Below, one piece after another: positions 25,235-33,085 of a stretch of DNA of 64,000 bases. The DNA comes from Lachnospiraceae bacterium (GTDB lineage Bacteria > Bacillota > Clostridia > Lachnospirales > Lachnospiraceae), in the NCBI GenBank assembly GCA_015056815.1, contig SVFN01000015.1, forward strand, positions 37,615 through 101,614, given 5' to 3'. Position numbers and translations under genes: made by a program. The notes below the pieces were generated by a model. It made no database searches and was not told where the DNA came from. It saw only the letters and a program-made list of their open reading frames with translations. The stretch's first letter is position 1, and the number at the start of each line of letters is the position of its first letter.

Positions 25235-26158
25235 TTACAGTTTGATATCCTTTAAAAGTGCCGCGAACGGGCTTCCAAATCCTTCCGAAGAATCGCTCTG
25301 ATACTGTTTCCAGCTCTCCTCCTCCGCTTTTTCCTCCGCAGCCTCATTCTCTTCGATCAGTGCCTTCATGCTAAGGGAAATACGATCTCCGTCAATCTTT
25401 AAGATCTTTACATCCACTTCATCGCCAACCTGTACAACTTCCTTGGGTGATTTGATAAAGCGGTTTGTGATCTGGGAAATGTGACATAACCCGGTCAGTC
25501 CTTCTCCGATATCCACAAACACTCCATAAGACTCCATTCTTTCAATCTTACCCTTTAAAACAGTACCTGGCGTCAGCCTGCCGATCTTCGCATTTTTCTC
25601 TGCAAGTGCCTTTTCCTGAGCGATGGCTTTTGCAGACAGAACAACTCTGTGTTCTTCTTTATCCACCGTGATCAGCTTTGCCTCCAGAGTCTTTCCCGCA
25701 TAAGAGGAAGTATCCTCCACATATTCAACCGCCAGATGAGAGGCCGGTATGAATGCACGAACTCCTCTTACATAACAGACTGCACCGCCTTTGACTGCCT
25801 CTGTGATCTTAACGGTAAAGACATGGTTCTCTTCGTAATCCTTTTTCAGTTCGTCCCACACCAGAATATCGTTTGCCTTCTTTAAAGAAAGGATAATGCT
25901 TCCATTCTGTGCTTCCGGCTCGATCACCATGGCTCTCAGTACATCTCCGATATTAATATCGTTCTTAATGGAGAAAGCGGGGTCTGTACTGCATTCTTCG
26001 AGTGGAATGATTCCTTCTGTATAATAATTTAAATCTACAGTCACTTCCGTATCGGAAACGCCTACCACCGTGACATCGATGATGTCTCCCTCGTTGAGTA
26101 CCTTAAAGGATTTCTCCAGATCTCCTTCATACGCTTTCATGTTGCCTGTTTCTTCCAT
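25235..26158 (-). CDS. S1-domain RNA-binding protein (ribosomal protein S1-like)
   Basis: A 307-aa protein with three S1 OB-fold repeats at about residues 20-90, 105-175 and 190-260. The third is the most canonical (GTVLKGKIERMESYGVFVDI then GLCHISQI). The acidic C-terminal tail is short. Clostridial S1 homologues of this size bind mRNA and may aid translation, but they lack some domains of the six-repeat E. coli S1. It has its own strong promoter (26225-26253) and RBS AGAGAGGA. Confidence 0.85.
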   Translation of the reverse strand: MEETGNMKAYEGDLEKSFKVLNEGDIIDVTVVGVSDTEVTVDLNYYTEGIIPLEECSTDPAFSIKNDINIGDVLRAMVIEPEAQNGSIILSLKKANDILVWDELKKDYEENHVFTVKITEAVKGGAVCYVRGVRAFIPASHLAVEYVEDTSSYAGKTLEAKLITVDKEEHRVVLSAKAIAQEKALAEKNAKIGRLTPGTVLKGKIERMESYGVFVDIGEGLTGLCHISQITNRFIKSPKEVVQVGDEVDVKILKIDGDRISLSMKALIEENEAAEEKAEEESWKQYQSDSSEGFGSPFAALLKDIKL

Positions 26159-26224
26159 AGCCTTATCCTCTCTTTCTGATTTTCACTTTGTGTTTTCTTT
26201 TTATGTAAAAAACACTTTTCCCCT

Positions 26225-26253
26225 ATTATAGCCGTGTTGACGCGATTACTCAA
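26225..26253 (-). promoter_or_regulatory. Promoter of the S1-domain gene
   Basis: On the minus strand, TTGAGT (26253-26248) and a consensus TATAAT (26230-26225) are spaced by 17 bases, giving a leader of about 60 bases. Confidence 0.75.
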
Positions 26254-26276
26254 TATCTATGTATAAATTTTCATAA

Positions 26277-26425
26277 GCAATTTGTTACTATTCACAGCCG
26301 TTTTGCCTGTGAAAGTAACGGATTTTGCCATTTAAAATCGCTTCGCGATGGGCAAAATCCAATAACAGAGATAGTTTATCGAGCCGTAAATGCGCATTTC
26401 GGCTGTGAATAGTAACAGCAATTTT
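26277..26425. repeat. 149-bp nested inverted-repeat element
   Basis: A perfect 18-bp inverted repeat (26283-26300 and 26400-26417) encloses further hairpins, including GGATTTTGCC / GGCAAAATCC (26320-26351). It lies in a 397-base gap between the clostripain-like and S1 genes. The ends carry TGTTACTATTCACAGCCG, and shorter versions of the same motif occur elsewhere in the window (28878-28915, 39176-39208). It resembles a MITE or REP-type element with no coding capacity. Confidence 0.7.
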
Positions 26426-26430
26426 CAAAA

Positions 26431-26483
26431 GATTCATAAAAACAGGGATATGCCGTCTCTGACATATCCCTGTTTTATGAATC
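26431..26483 (-). terminator. Long terminator-like hairpin after the clostripain-like gene
   Basis: A nearly perfect 21-bp stem (GATTCATAAAACAGGGATATG with its complement) followed by TTTT on the minus strand lies 70 bases past the stop of the 26556-28733 gene. Confidence 0.65.
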
Positions 26484-26555
26484 ATCACTTTTACACCGGT
26501 TCTTTCACTTTTTCTTCCTTTTTGACAAGGCTTTAAACGCAACACCGGTCATGTA

Positions 26556-28733
26556 TCACTGAAACGTCACTTCACCATCTTCATCCAGATGGAATCCCAC
26601 CGTATCCGACATATAATAATCCCCGTAAATATCATCAATGCAGAAAGCGTACAGATAATCTCCCTCCGGCATCATACCATACCAGATCTCGGTATCGCCG
26701 GAAACCGTAAATTCATCACCCTCATACTCTGCTTCGTCTTCTCCTTCCATGTTGTAGGAGAAGTAAACCGGTACGATCTTATCGCCGTTTTTTAATTTTA
26801 CGATATCCCTGGCAGCGCATCCATCTTCACTGATCCCTTCCCACGCACCTTCCACTGTGACAGTTCCATCATCATAATAGCGCTTCATACGCAGGTTCGT
26901 TTCCCGCCCGTTTAACAGGATCGGTGAAGTATAGATCAGATACTCATCCGTCATCTCCGCAATATAGGTCGCCAGATTCTGTCCGTCCGGCAGCGACATC
27001 CAGTATCCGTCAAAGGAATCGGCAAATTCTCCGTTCTCCCAGTCCTCTTGTATATCAATGGTCTCCCCGAGCTCGATCATGGTGTTACCGTCCTGTGCAA
27101 CCTCATAGACCATCGCACAAACGGACGCCGTATTGTAGTATCCCTCCTCGCTGAGCCGGAAAGAAAACATTCCGTTTTCATCTATGGACGGCTCTCTGTC
27201 AAAGGTGATATAGGGACTTTCTCCCGTCTGCTCATAGCCGTCCAGGTAGCTCCAGTAATCATCTTCATTCGAATCGCCGCCATACCAGTCACCGGAATCG
27301 TCAAACCAGCTTTCGTCATCATATTCGTAGCTTTCATAATCCTCCTGCCCGCCGGCCACACAGGTATGATTCTGACGGTCAACGAAGGAAAGGTAATAGG
27401 GACTGACACAGATCTTGCCAAACATTGTCAGCTCGTTGGATCCCTGTATGTTTAGCGGATAATACATGGAAAGACCACCGGCTGTCTTGTGCGTCGAACC
27501 GCTTACCGAATACGTGATCGCATCTGCCAGAGCTTTTTTGACCGCATCCGCTCCGTTTACATATTCCGCAGATGCGGTAAGGATCCCATCCAGATCCACC
27601 ATATTGGTATATCCCTCCGACTTATTGTTGCCGCCAAAATTATCCGCATTTTCAATCCCGCGGACAATCTCTGCCATACTTTCATCGTCTTCTCCTGCGT
27701 CAAACATATTTTTGGCAAACGCATTAAAGCTGATCAGAAGATCATCGATCCGGGAAAGATCCACCACGGAAAGCGTCGCGATGTCACTGTCTCCGGCCTG
27801 TTCGCACTCCTCCAGATAGCTGTCGCAGACTGCCCTGCCAAGCGCAGCTCCATCAGAATCGGGCTCTTTCGCAAGGAAATTACCGAGTGCCGTATAATCC
27901 CATCCGCTGCCGGGCTCCAGCTCTTCGGAGCCGATCATGTATTCCGAATAGGTCGCCAGAATGTTCGCCATCTCCACAGATCCCATCAGACACGCATCAA
28001 ATCCGACAAAATCATATTTACGCCCGGAGCTTTTCAGATTTTCATAGAGCGCATTATCCACTTCCGTCAGATCCAGCGAATCATTGTCATAGTTTTCATC
28101 AAAACAGACACCTGTGATGCTTCCGCCTCCATGATTCCAGAAGATAACCCCCATATGCTCGGAAAGATACTGCTTTGTCCCCCATGTGAGGAAATCAGAA
28201 AGAGTATCGATGGTTCCCATGGCTGCCGCAGGCTGTTCATCAACCAGTTCCATCTTACCATTTTGTACGAGAAATCTCTGGAGACTGTTTTTATCAACCT
28301 CATCCCGGTACCAGTCACTTGCTCCTCCGGTCTGTACGACAAAACGCACGTTGTCGCTTTCGCTGCTCGCAAGCATTTCCTCCAGATCATCCGTAGCGCT
28401 TCCTCCCTGTGATTCCAGATCCGTACCGCAAAGATAGACAAAGACTGTCCAGACACCCTTCTCACCGGTTTCGCCCTCCTTTTCCGGCTTTTCCCGTATG
28501 ATCGAAAGCTTGCCGTCGGACTCATTTACCTGCAGAGAAAGCCCCTTTAAGACACTTGCCCCGCCGCGCCCCGCACTGCTGTTGTCTTCTTCGTACGGCT
28601 TGTCATCCTCCCAGCCGTACTCATCATCGCCGTACTCATCATAAGAATCATCTTCAAAATCATCACTGCAGGCTGTAAGCCCGGTCAGCAAAAGCCCTGC
28701 CATCATTCCATAAGCCAATCTTCTTTTTTTCAT
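26556..28733 (-). CDS. Clostripain-family (C11) cysteine peptidase lipoprotein
   Basis: A 725-aa lipoprotein (lipobox LTGLTACS) with a highly acidic Asp/Tyr stretch just after the anchor. The C11 peptidase domain runs from about residue 90 to 420: VFVYLCGTDLES strand, catalytic His in FWNHGGGS, catalytic Cys in GFDACLMGS. The C-terminal half is acidic beta-sandwich-like sequence, probably a substrate or surface module. Clostripain-type enzymes cut after Arg or Lys. ATG 28733 has GTGAGGA upstream; a strong hairpin (28751-28783) stands immediately before this RBS. It may be read together with the PH-domain gene upstream, but the hairpin could limit read-through. Confidence 0.88.
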   Translation of the reverse strand: MKKRRLAYGMMAGLLLTGLTACSDDFEDDSYDEYGDDEYGWEDDKPYEEDNSSAGRGGASVLKGLSLQVNESDGKLSIIREKPEKEGETGEKGVWTVFVYLCGTDLESQGGSATDDLEEMLASSESDNVRFVVQTGGASDWYRDEVDKNSLQRFLVQNGKMELVDEQPAAAMGTIDTLSDFLTWGTKQYLSEHMGVIFWNHGGGSITGVCFDENYDNDSLDLTEVDNALYENLKSSGRKYDFVGFDACLMGSVEMANILATYSEYMIGSEELEPGSGWDYTALGNFLAKEPDSDGAALGRAVCDSYLEECEQAGDSDIATLSVVDLSRIDDLLISFNAFAKNMFDAGEDDESMAEIVRGIENADNFGGNNKSEGYTNMVDLDGILTASAEYVNGADAVKKALADAITYSVSGSTHKTAGGLSMYYPLNIQGSNELTMFGKICVSPYYLSFVDRQNHTCVAGGQEDYESYEYDDESWFDDSGDWYGGDSNEDDYWSYLDGYEQTGESPYITFDREPSIDENGMFSFRLSEEGYYNTASVCAMVYEVAQDGNTMIELGETIDIQEDWENGEFADSFDGYWMSLPDGQNLATYIAEMTDEYLIYTSPILLNGRETNLRMKRYYDDGTVTVEGAWEGISEDGCAARDIVKLKNGDKIVPVYFSYNMEGEDEAEYEGDEFTVSGDTEIWYGMMPEGDYLYAFCIDDIYGDYYMSDTVGFHLDEDGEVTFQ

Positions 28734-28750
28734 GTTATCCTCACTTGTGC

Positions 28751-28783
28751 AAAACCCCGGAAGGTACATTCCCCCGGGGTTTA
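28751..28783 (-). promoter_or_regulatory. Leader hairpin before the clostripain-like gene
   Basis: A GC-rich stem with CCCCGG / CCGGGG and flanking A/T pairs, containing GGGAATGTAC in one arm, is followed by TTTTGC 18 bases before ATG. It could terminate upstream transcripts or regulate translation. A similar hairpin precedes the EF-hand-like gene at 58.6 kb. Confidence 0.5.
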
Positions 28784-28877
28784 TTTATTTTTCTGTTGCC
28801 GAATTCTATTCATTTTTCACTGCACTTATCCTGTACACACTATGTAAATGCCCGGGGGAAAGAGACCCTGACCGTAT

Positions 28878-28915
28878 GTTATTCTTCACAATCGTTTCTC
28901 TGTGAATCGTAACAA
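28878..28915. repeat. Short palindrome related to the 149-bp element
   Basis: GTTATTCTTCACA and TGTGAATCGTAAC form an imperfect inverted repeat similar to the ends of the 26277-26425 element, in the gap after the PH-domain gene. Confidence 0.4.
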
Positions 28916-28930
28916 TCGTATCACTTACGC

Positions 28931-29317
28931 CTAATCCAGTACATACTTGGAAATCATCTGTCCGATCTTGGAAATGTCGGTATTTCCCTTAAATTCAAAC
29001 TTCGCCACAAATCCATTTGAGAACCACAGTTCCATCTCACTATCCGGGAACAACTCTAAAAATCCCTGTGTCTGGACGGTAAAATACTGGATCTTGGAAT
29101 ACGGCATGGAAGAAAATGATTTGCGCTTGCCGGTAATTCCCTGAATATCGATCGCAATGATGCGCTTGTTGGTAAAGATCAACTGATCCCTGACCGTTTT
29201 GAAGGCAAAGATAGCCTCCTCACCGTCGATCAAAAGTCCCTGAACCTCATTTCTGACACCCGCCAGATCGATGGGTTTGAGATTAAAAACAGATTCTGTG
29301 TTAAAATTAATAGCCAT
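28931..29317 (-). CDS. Bacterial PH-domain protein
   Basis: A 128-aa protein that is nearly all one bacterial pleckstrin-homology fold: GEEAIFAFKTVRDQLIFTNKR, then IIAIDIQGITGKRKSFSSMPYSKI. These features fit the bPH family found as single-domain proteins in Firmicutes; ligand and role are not established. The RBS GAGAGGAG precedes ATG 29317. The promoter element at 29374-29432 is almost identical to the one before the LuxR/MalT-type regulator at 35.5 kb, so this gene is probably a target of that regulator. Confidence 0.88.
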   Translation of the reverse strand: MAINFNTESVFNLKPIDLAGVRNEVQGLLIDGEEAIFAFKTVRDQLIFTNKRIIAIDIQGITGKRKSFSSMPYSKIQYFTVQTQGFLELFPDSEMELWFSNGFVAKFEFKGNTDISKIGQMISKYVLD

Positions 29318-29373
29318 GTTAAGTCTCCTCTCTTTTTACTGATAGAAATGCTGTTGATCCCATTTCTTGTTCT

Positions 29374-29432
29374 ATCATATATCAGCTTGCATAAAATGTA
29401 TATTCCACCCAGGTGGACATTGCCTGTTTTTT
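29374..29432 (-). promoter_or_regulatory. LAL-type regulator promoter element, copy 1
   Basis: A 14-bp imperfect palindrome TCCACCTGGGTGGA (29417-29404) lies one base before a weak -35 (TATACA). A -10 TATGAT (29379-29374) follows at 17-base spacing. The 39-base stretch 29394-29432 matches 36 of 39 bases of 35531-35569. The operator position just upstream of -35 suits an activator touching polymerase. Confidence 0.75.
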
Positions 29433-30337
29433 TAATCATCATTCTCCTGATCCTGCACATTATCACAGATGATCGCCAGTGCGATGACAAGATCCTGTCT
29501 GCTTTCGTCCAAAACAGTAATGCGATAGCAGTCAGACCATATCGTACGGTCTGTATCCACATGCCCGATCACCATACTGCCGACCCGGATGTCAAAGTCA
29601 AATCCCATAAGATCTCCTGCGATCTTTAATGTTTCCCCGTTTACCTGTCCATTCAGTTCCGGATTCGTGAGTTTGAATTTCTTTTTGATCCTGGCGACCT
29701 CGTTCCGGTCTTTCTCGATACTGTATTCCGGCATAAGGGCAATCAGTTTTTTCTTAAGCTTCAACACCTCGATGCCGTTTTTTTGAATGGAAAAATTAAG
29801 TCTGGCAAGATCTCCTTCCACATGATAAACAGGCTGTTCATTCCGGTCAAAAATATCAAACTTCGGCTTGATCGAAATTGCCTTCTGCTTCATATAAAGC
29901 TCGACCCGTTCTCCTGTAAACGTGTTGGCCGGTGCTGACGACGCAGACTCTGTCACGTTCTCGCCATTCTCCAGTTTTTTGATCACTTCCAAAAGCTCAT
30001 CCACGGCTCTGTCCGCTGTCGATGTCCCTTCATCTTTATGTCCTAAAAACAGATCCATTCCCATATTCAATGCGGTGGAAACACTGCTCACACCATCCGT
30101 GCCGATCTTTCCCATAATGACGTTTTTGCCATTCACTCTGGCAAAGACATCAAAGCTGTCGGAAACATTTTTATACATGACTGCCGGGGTACCGTTGATA
30201 TCCCCCATGACCGGCTCTCCGAAACTCACCTTTACTGCAGACAATTTTACGAACAGATCCTTATCCGTAAAGTTCTGTGTGTTCTTCACACTCGCATAGC
30301 CCATATTACCTCCGCCTGACATGTCAAATAAACCCAT
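29432..30337 (-). CDS. LURP-one-related (LOR/tubby-like) domain protein
   Basis: A 301-aa protein in two parts. Residues about 1-130 are a region of unknown fold ending in a Ser/Ala linker. Residues about 145-295 match the LURP-one-related, tubby-like beta-barrel (MKQKAISIKPKFDIFD, YHVEGDL, then GHVDTDRTIWSDCYRITVLD near the end). Such domains resemble phospholipid scramblase folds and are thought to act at membranes; function in bacteria is not settled. The RBS AAGGAGG precedes ATG 30337. It is the last gene of the regulator operon. Confidence 0.85.
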   Translation of the reverse strand: MGLFDMSGGGNMGYASVKNTQNFTDKDLFVKLSAVKVSFGEPVMGDINGTPAVMYKNVSDSFDVFARVNGKNVIMGKIGTDGVSSVSTALNMGMDLFLGHKDEGTSTADRAVDELLEVIKKLENGENVTESASSAPANTFTGERVELYMKQKAISIKPKFDIFDRNEQPVYHVEGDLARLNFSIQKNGIEVLKLKKKLIALMPEYSIEKDRNEVARIKKKFKLTNPELNGQVNGETLKIAGDLMGFDFDIRVGSMVIGHVDTDRTIWSDCYRITVLDESRQDLVIALAIICDNVQDQENDD

Positions 30338-30362
30338 TTTTTCTTCCTCCTTGTGTGTTTTT

Positions 30363-30530
30363 TTATCTTGACCTTCTCACCCTGTTCCACAAGTGTCTGC
30401 AATCTTCCATTATTAATAAGACTGCCACACCCTCCACCATAAACGGCAACGGCACCTTTTCCAGCACCACCGCCACTGTCAGAGCGAAAGCCATTATACA
30501 TTTTAGTATTCTTTTTCTTTTTCGTTTCAT
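30363..30530 (-). CDS. Small basic-hydrophobic protein, 55 aa
   Basis: A short open frame: a Lys/Arg-rich start (MKRKRKR), a hydrophobic stretch ILKCIMAFALTVAVVL, a second VPLPFMVEGVAVLLIM, and a basic end. Codons (CTG, GTG, GCG) fit the neighbours better than the overlapping longer frame. It ends just before the RBS of the LURP-one gene and shares the operon direction. The RBS (GAAGAG) is weak. It may be a small membrane protein; no family is recognised. Confidence 0.4.
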   Translation of the reverse strand: MKRKRKRILKCIMAFALTVAVVLEKVPLPFMVEGVAVLLIMEDCRHLWNRVRRSR

Positions 30531-30727
30531 AGTTTGTCATCTCTTCTATCGGATTCACTGTCTCAGCAAAAATCATTTCCACATACTGATTCTTCCATTT
30601 CACCGGGTTATTATATGACCCGCCCTGCGTGGAGCACTTTCCACCTTTATATTTTAACAGATCGTAACAGGACAGGAAATGTTTTTTTAAGGAATTTGCT
30701 TGTTCTGTTTTCTCCTGTGCCTCGCAT

Positions 30728-31732
30728 TTAGATATAATCCACATCCAGATGGAAAGAAAACAAGTGTGCTTTGATCTTAAGAACCGTCAGTTTCTCTTTC
30801 CCGAATCTGACCGCAGCCTCCTTCTGTCCGGTCGGAGCTTTATTCAGTTTCACATCTGCCCTCGAATGCTGTTCCACCCGCACTTTTGTCACTTGACGCC
30901 CGCAGAGCACAAGCAAAAGCTGTGGTGCTTCCTTCGTGATACAGGTACACTCCGCTTCACCCGCATGCACGACAAATACCGCACCGGCCTCATCATCCAG
31001 CAGTCCTCTCGCTCCGGACAGACCTATGATAAGCGGTACATAAGCACTTTCCCTGAATTTCGCCGCACAGTGATCCGCAAGCTTTTTATATTCTTCCTTC
31101 AGGTCAATCCCGGATTCAGACCGCGCCAGCCTTTTATTCAGTTCGTCCAGCCTGTCTCTGATATAACAGACTTCACTCTCGATCTGCTCCAGCGCCTTCA
31201 GTTTCAGCATACATTTCTGCCTTAACATCTGCGCATCACGCATCTGCGGATTTTGTTCCAGGATGCCGTAGATCTTTTTGATCTCTGCCAGTTCGGAGGA
31301 ACGTTTCAGAACGTCCTCGCAGTAAAAGGGTAAGGATGCCTGCCTATACCCTTTTACCTTTTCCTTCAGTTCCACACTGCCTTCTTTCAGGATTGTCTGA
31401 TAAAACGGAGATTCTTCCAGATCCACGGGAAGACTTGCTAATTGTTCCTCTTTATCCAGTTTATGATCACACATCATATGTAAGAGACAGGCTCTTTTAT
31501 CTTCCGGTATGGTCACACTCAATCTCTGTGCCGACTCTTCTGCTTTATTCCATTGATGCGCGGCAAGGAAGCTCAGAGTCTGTTGATAATACTCTTGAAA
31601 CTGCGCCTCCAGAATCCCATCACGATCCGGCACAATAGCCTGTATGGTTCCGCAGTATTCACAGGTACAGATCGTCATTCCGGGTTTCACAGGCAGATTG
31701 GCCCCGCATGAGCTGCATAAATAGGTTTCCAT
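30728..31732 (-). CDS. Zinc-ribbon protein, paralogue of the 31768-32793 gene
   Basis: A 334-aa protein with an N-terminal zinc ribbon (YLCSSCGANL then ICTCEYCGTIQ, Cys pairs about 17 residues apart). A long helical, TPR-like middle (about residues 45-225) and a C-terminal beta-rich domain (about 230-334) follow. It aligns over its whole length with the gene just upstream, so the pair arose by tandem duplication. ATG 31732 (AAAGGA upstream) was preferred to 31789, which lies inside the upstream gene. Function unknown. Confidence 0.8.
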   Translation of the reverse strand: METYLCSSCGANLPVKPGMTICTCEYCGTIQAIVPDRDGILEAQFQEYYQQTLSFLAAHQWNKAEESAQRLSVTIPEDKRACLLHMMCDHKLDKEEQLASLPVDLEESPFYQTILKEGSVELKEKVKGYRQASLPFYCEDVLKRSSELAEIKKIYGILEQNPQMRDAQMLRQKCMLKLKALEQIESEVCYIRDRLDELNKRLARSESGIDLKEEYKKLADHCAAKFRESAYVPLIIGLSGARGLLDDEAGAVFVVHAGEAECTCITKEAPQLLLVLCGRQVTKVRVEQHSRADVKLNKAPTGQKEAAVRFGKEKLTVLKIKAHLFSFHLDVDYI

Positions 31733-31767
31733 ATATTCTATCCTTTCTGCTGCTAACCTTGGTGTTT

Positions 31768-32793
31768 TTAATAGTATTCTATGTTGCATTTATGTCCAAA
31801 TGCTTTTAGATGGATCGACAGTACAGCCAGCCTGTTTTCCAAAAATGTCACTGCGGCCTGCTGCGGATCATTATCATCCCTGCTGCATTCCGGATCCGAA
31901 TAGGAATAATGCTTGATCTGCAATTTTGCAGTACTCCGTCTGCACATCATAAAGTGGAACCTGTGATAGCTGTCATATACAAAGGCCCCCGATAACCCGT
32001 CCGCAAAAACTTTAAAGGTACATCCGTCTGCATAAGAAAGCGGATTTTTGGAAGGAATGATTTCAACGATCAACGGCAGATACGGGCTCTGTGACAGCTG
32101 TGACGCACAATAACTGCGGATTCTTTCCAGTGTTTTTTGTATTTCACTCTGCTTATCTCCTTTTTCCGGCACCCGGTTTAACTGCAGCAGTTCCCTTTCA
32201 ATATACTCCTGTTTATCCTTCGCATCCTTAAGAAGCAGAAGATGCTCTCTCAATTCTTCTGCCAGCTGTGGGGCATCTTTGATCTGTGGATTCTTCTCCA
32301 GCAGGGCAATCACTTTCTTATGCTCTCCGATACTGTCCGACTTCTCTAACACTGCATTCGCGTACAATGCCGCTGCGTTCAAAAAGTATCCTCGCACCTG
32401 ATTCTTTATTGTCTCGTCATTCGCGCTCATGATCCGCTCATACTCTGCTGCCGAGGAAATGTTCTTTTCCAGCTCTCCTAGCTTCTCAGGCTTGTCCACC
32501 CGGAAATTGGCCATCAGCCCGAGTAATTCGCCTTTTATAAATTCAGGATGCGTCTTTCGGATCTTATCTGCCATCACTGCCGCATTCCTGAAATCTCCCT
32601 TTTCCAAAAAAGTATATCCCTTGCGGTACAATTCATCCACACTCTCTGTCTGCCGTACTGTATGATTTGCAGCAATCTCGCGCCCCGGTACCTTGATTCT
32701 CTGCGTTGTTCCGCAGTATTCACATGTGCACAGCGTCATTCCTTCATATACCTGTAATACAGCACAGCACGATTCACATAAATACGCTGCCAT
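31768..32793 (-). CDS. Zinc-ribbon protein with helical repeat region
   Basis: A 341-aa protein with an N-terminal zinc ribbon (YLCESCCAVLQ then LCTCEYCGTTQ). Next come TPR-like helices (ELYRKGYTFLEKGDFRNAAVMA about residues 55-75) and a C-terminal beta domain that includes LPLIVEIIPSK and SGAFVYDSYHRFHF. The zinc ribbon resembles TFIIB-type ribbons often found on bacterial proteins of unknown role. It has a strong RBS (AAGGAG). It lies 27 bases after the 87-aa gene of the regulator operon. Confidence 0.8.
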   Translation of the reverse strand: MAAYLCESCCAVLQVYEGMTLCTCEYCGTTQRIKVPGREIAANHTVRQTESVDELYRKGYTFLEKGDFRNAAVMADKIRKTHPEFIKGELLGLMANFRVDKPEKLGELEKNISSAAEYERIMSANDETIKNQVRGYFLNAAALYANAVLEKSDSIGEHKKVIALLEKNPQIKDAPQLAEELREHLLLLKDAKDKQEYIERELLQLNRVPEKGDKQSEIQKTLERIRSYCASQLSQSPYLPLIVEIIPSKNPLSYADGCTFKVFADGLSGAFVYDSYHRFHFMMCRRSTAKLQIKHYSYSDPECSRDDNDPQQAAVTFLENRLAVLSIHLKAFGHKCNIEYY

Positions 32794-32820
32794 AATCTTC
32801 TATCTCCTTTTTCTTACAAA

Positions 32821-33084
32821 TCAAATCTCAAACACCTTAGATTTTTCCCCGTCCGCAATAAAATCCGAATAATCCTCCACAAACTGTGCCAGACGAAATC
32901 CGGAACTGATCTCATCTTCTTCCAGCTGCCCGCAAACTTTTTTCAATAATTCTTCATCACTGATCCCTGTTTCTATCCATTCCAGAATGATCTCGTCTTC
33001 AGGATGAACCCTTTTTCTCTGATTTTGACGACTAAGCCAGGTTCCTTCACCGCGTTCAATCTTAACATCCGATTTCCATTTCAT
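32821..33084 (-). CDS. Small acidic protein in the regulator operon
   Basis: An 87-aa soluble protein. The N-terminus is basic (MKWKSDVKIERGEGTW). The rest is acidic and helical (HPEDEIILEWIETGISDEELL then QLEEDEISSGFRLAQFVED). ATG 33084 follows the regulator's TGA stop with a one-base gap, and AAGGAGG is placed 9 bases upstream inside the regulator gene. This coupling suggests it works with the regulator, possibly as a modulator. Family not recognised. Confidence 0.75.
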   Translation of the reverse strand: MKWKSDVKIERGEGTWLSRQNQRKRVHPEDEIILEWIETGISDEELLKKVCGQLEEDEISSGFRLAQFVEDYSDFIADGEKSKVFEI

Positions 33085-33085
33085 A

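Noticed and set aside
26288..26545. 85-aa open frame on the minus strand
   Set aside because: It runs through the nested inverted repeat and terminator hairpin, has no RBS, and its sequence reflects the repeat DNA.
30286..30744. 152-aa frame, Gly-rich, overlapping the LURP-one start
   Set aside because: It has no proper RBS, covers the next gene's RBS and start, and an alternative 55-codon frame in the same stretch has better codons.
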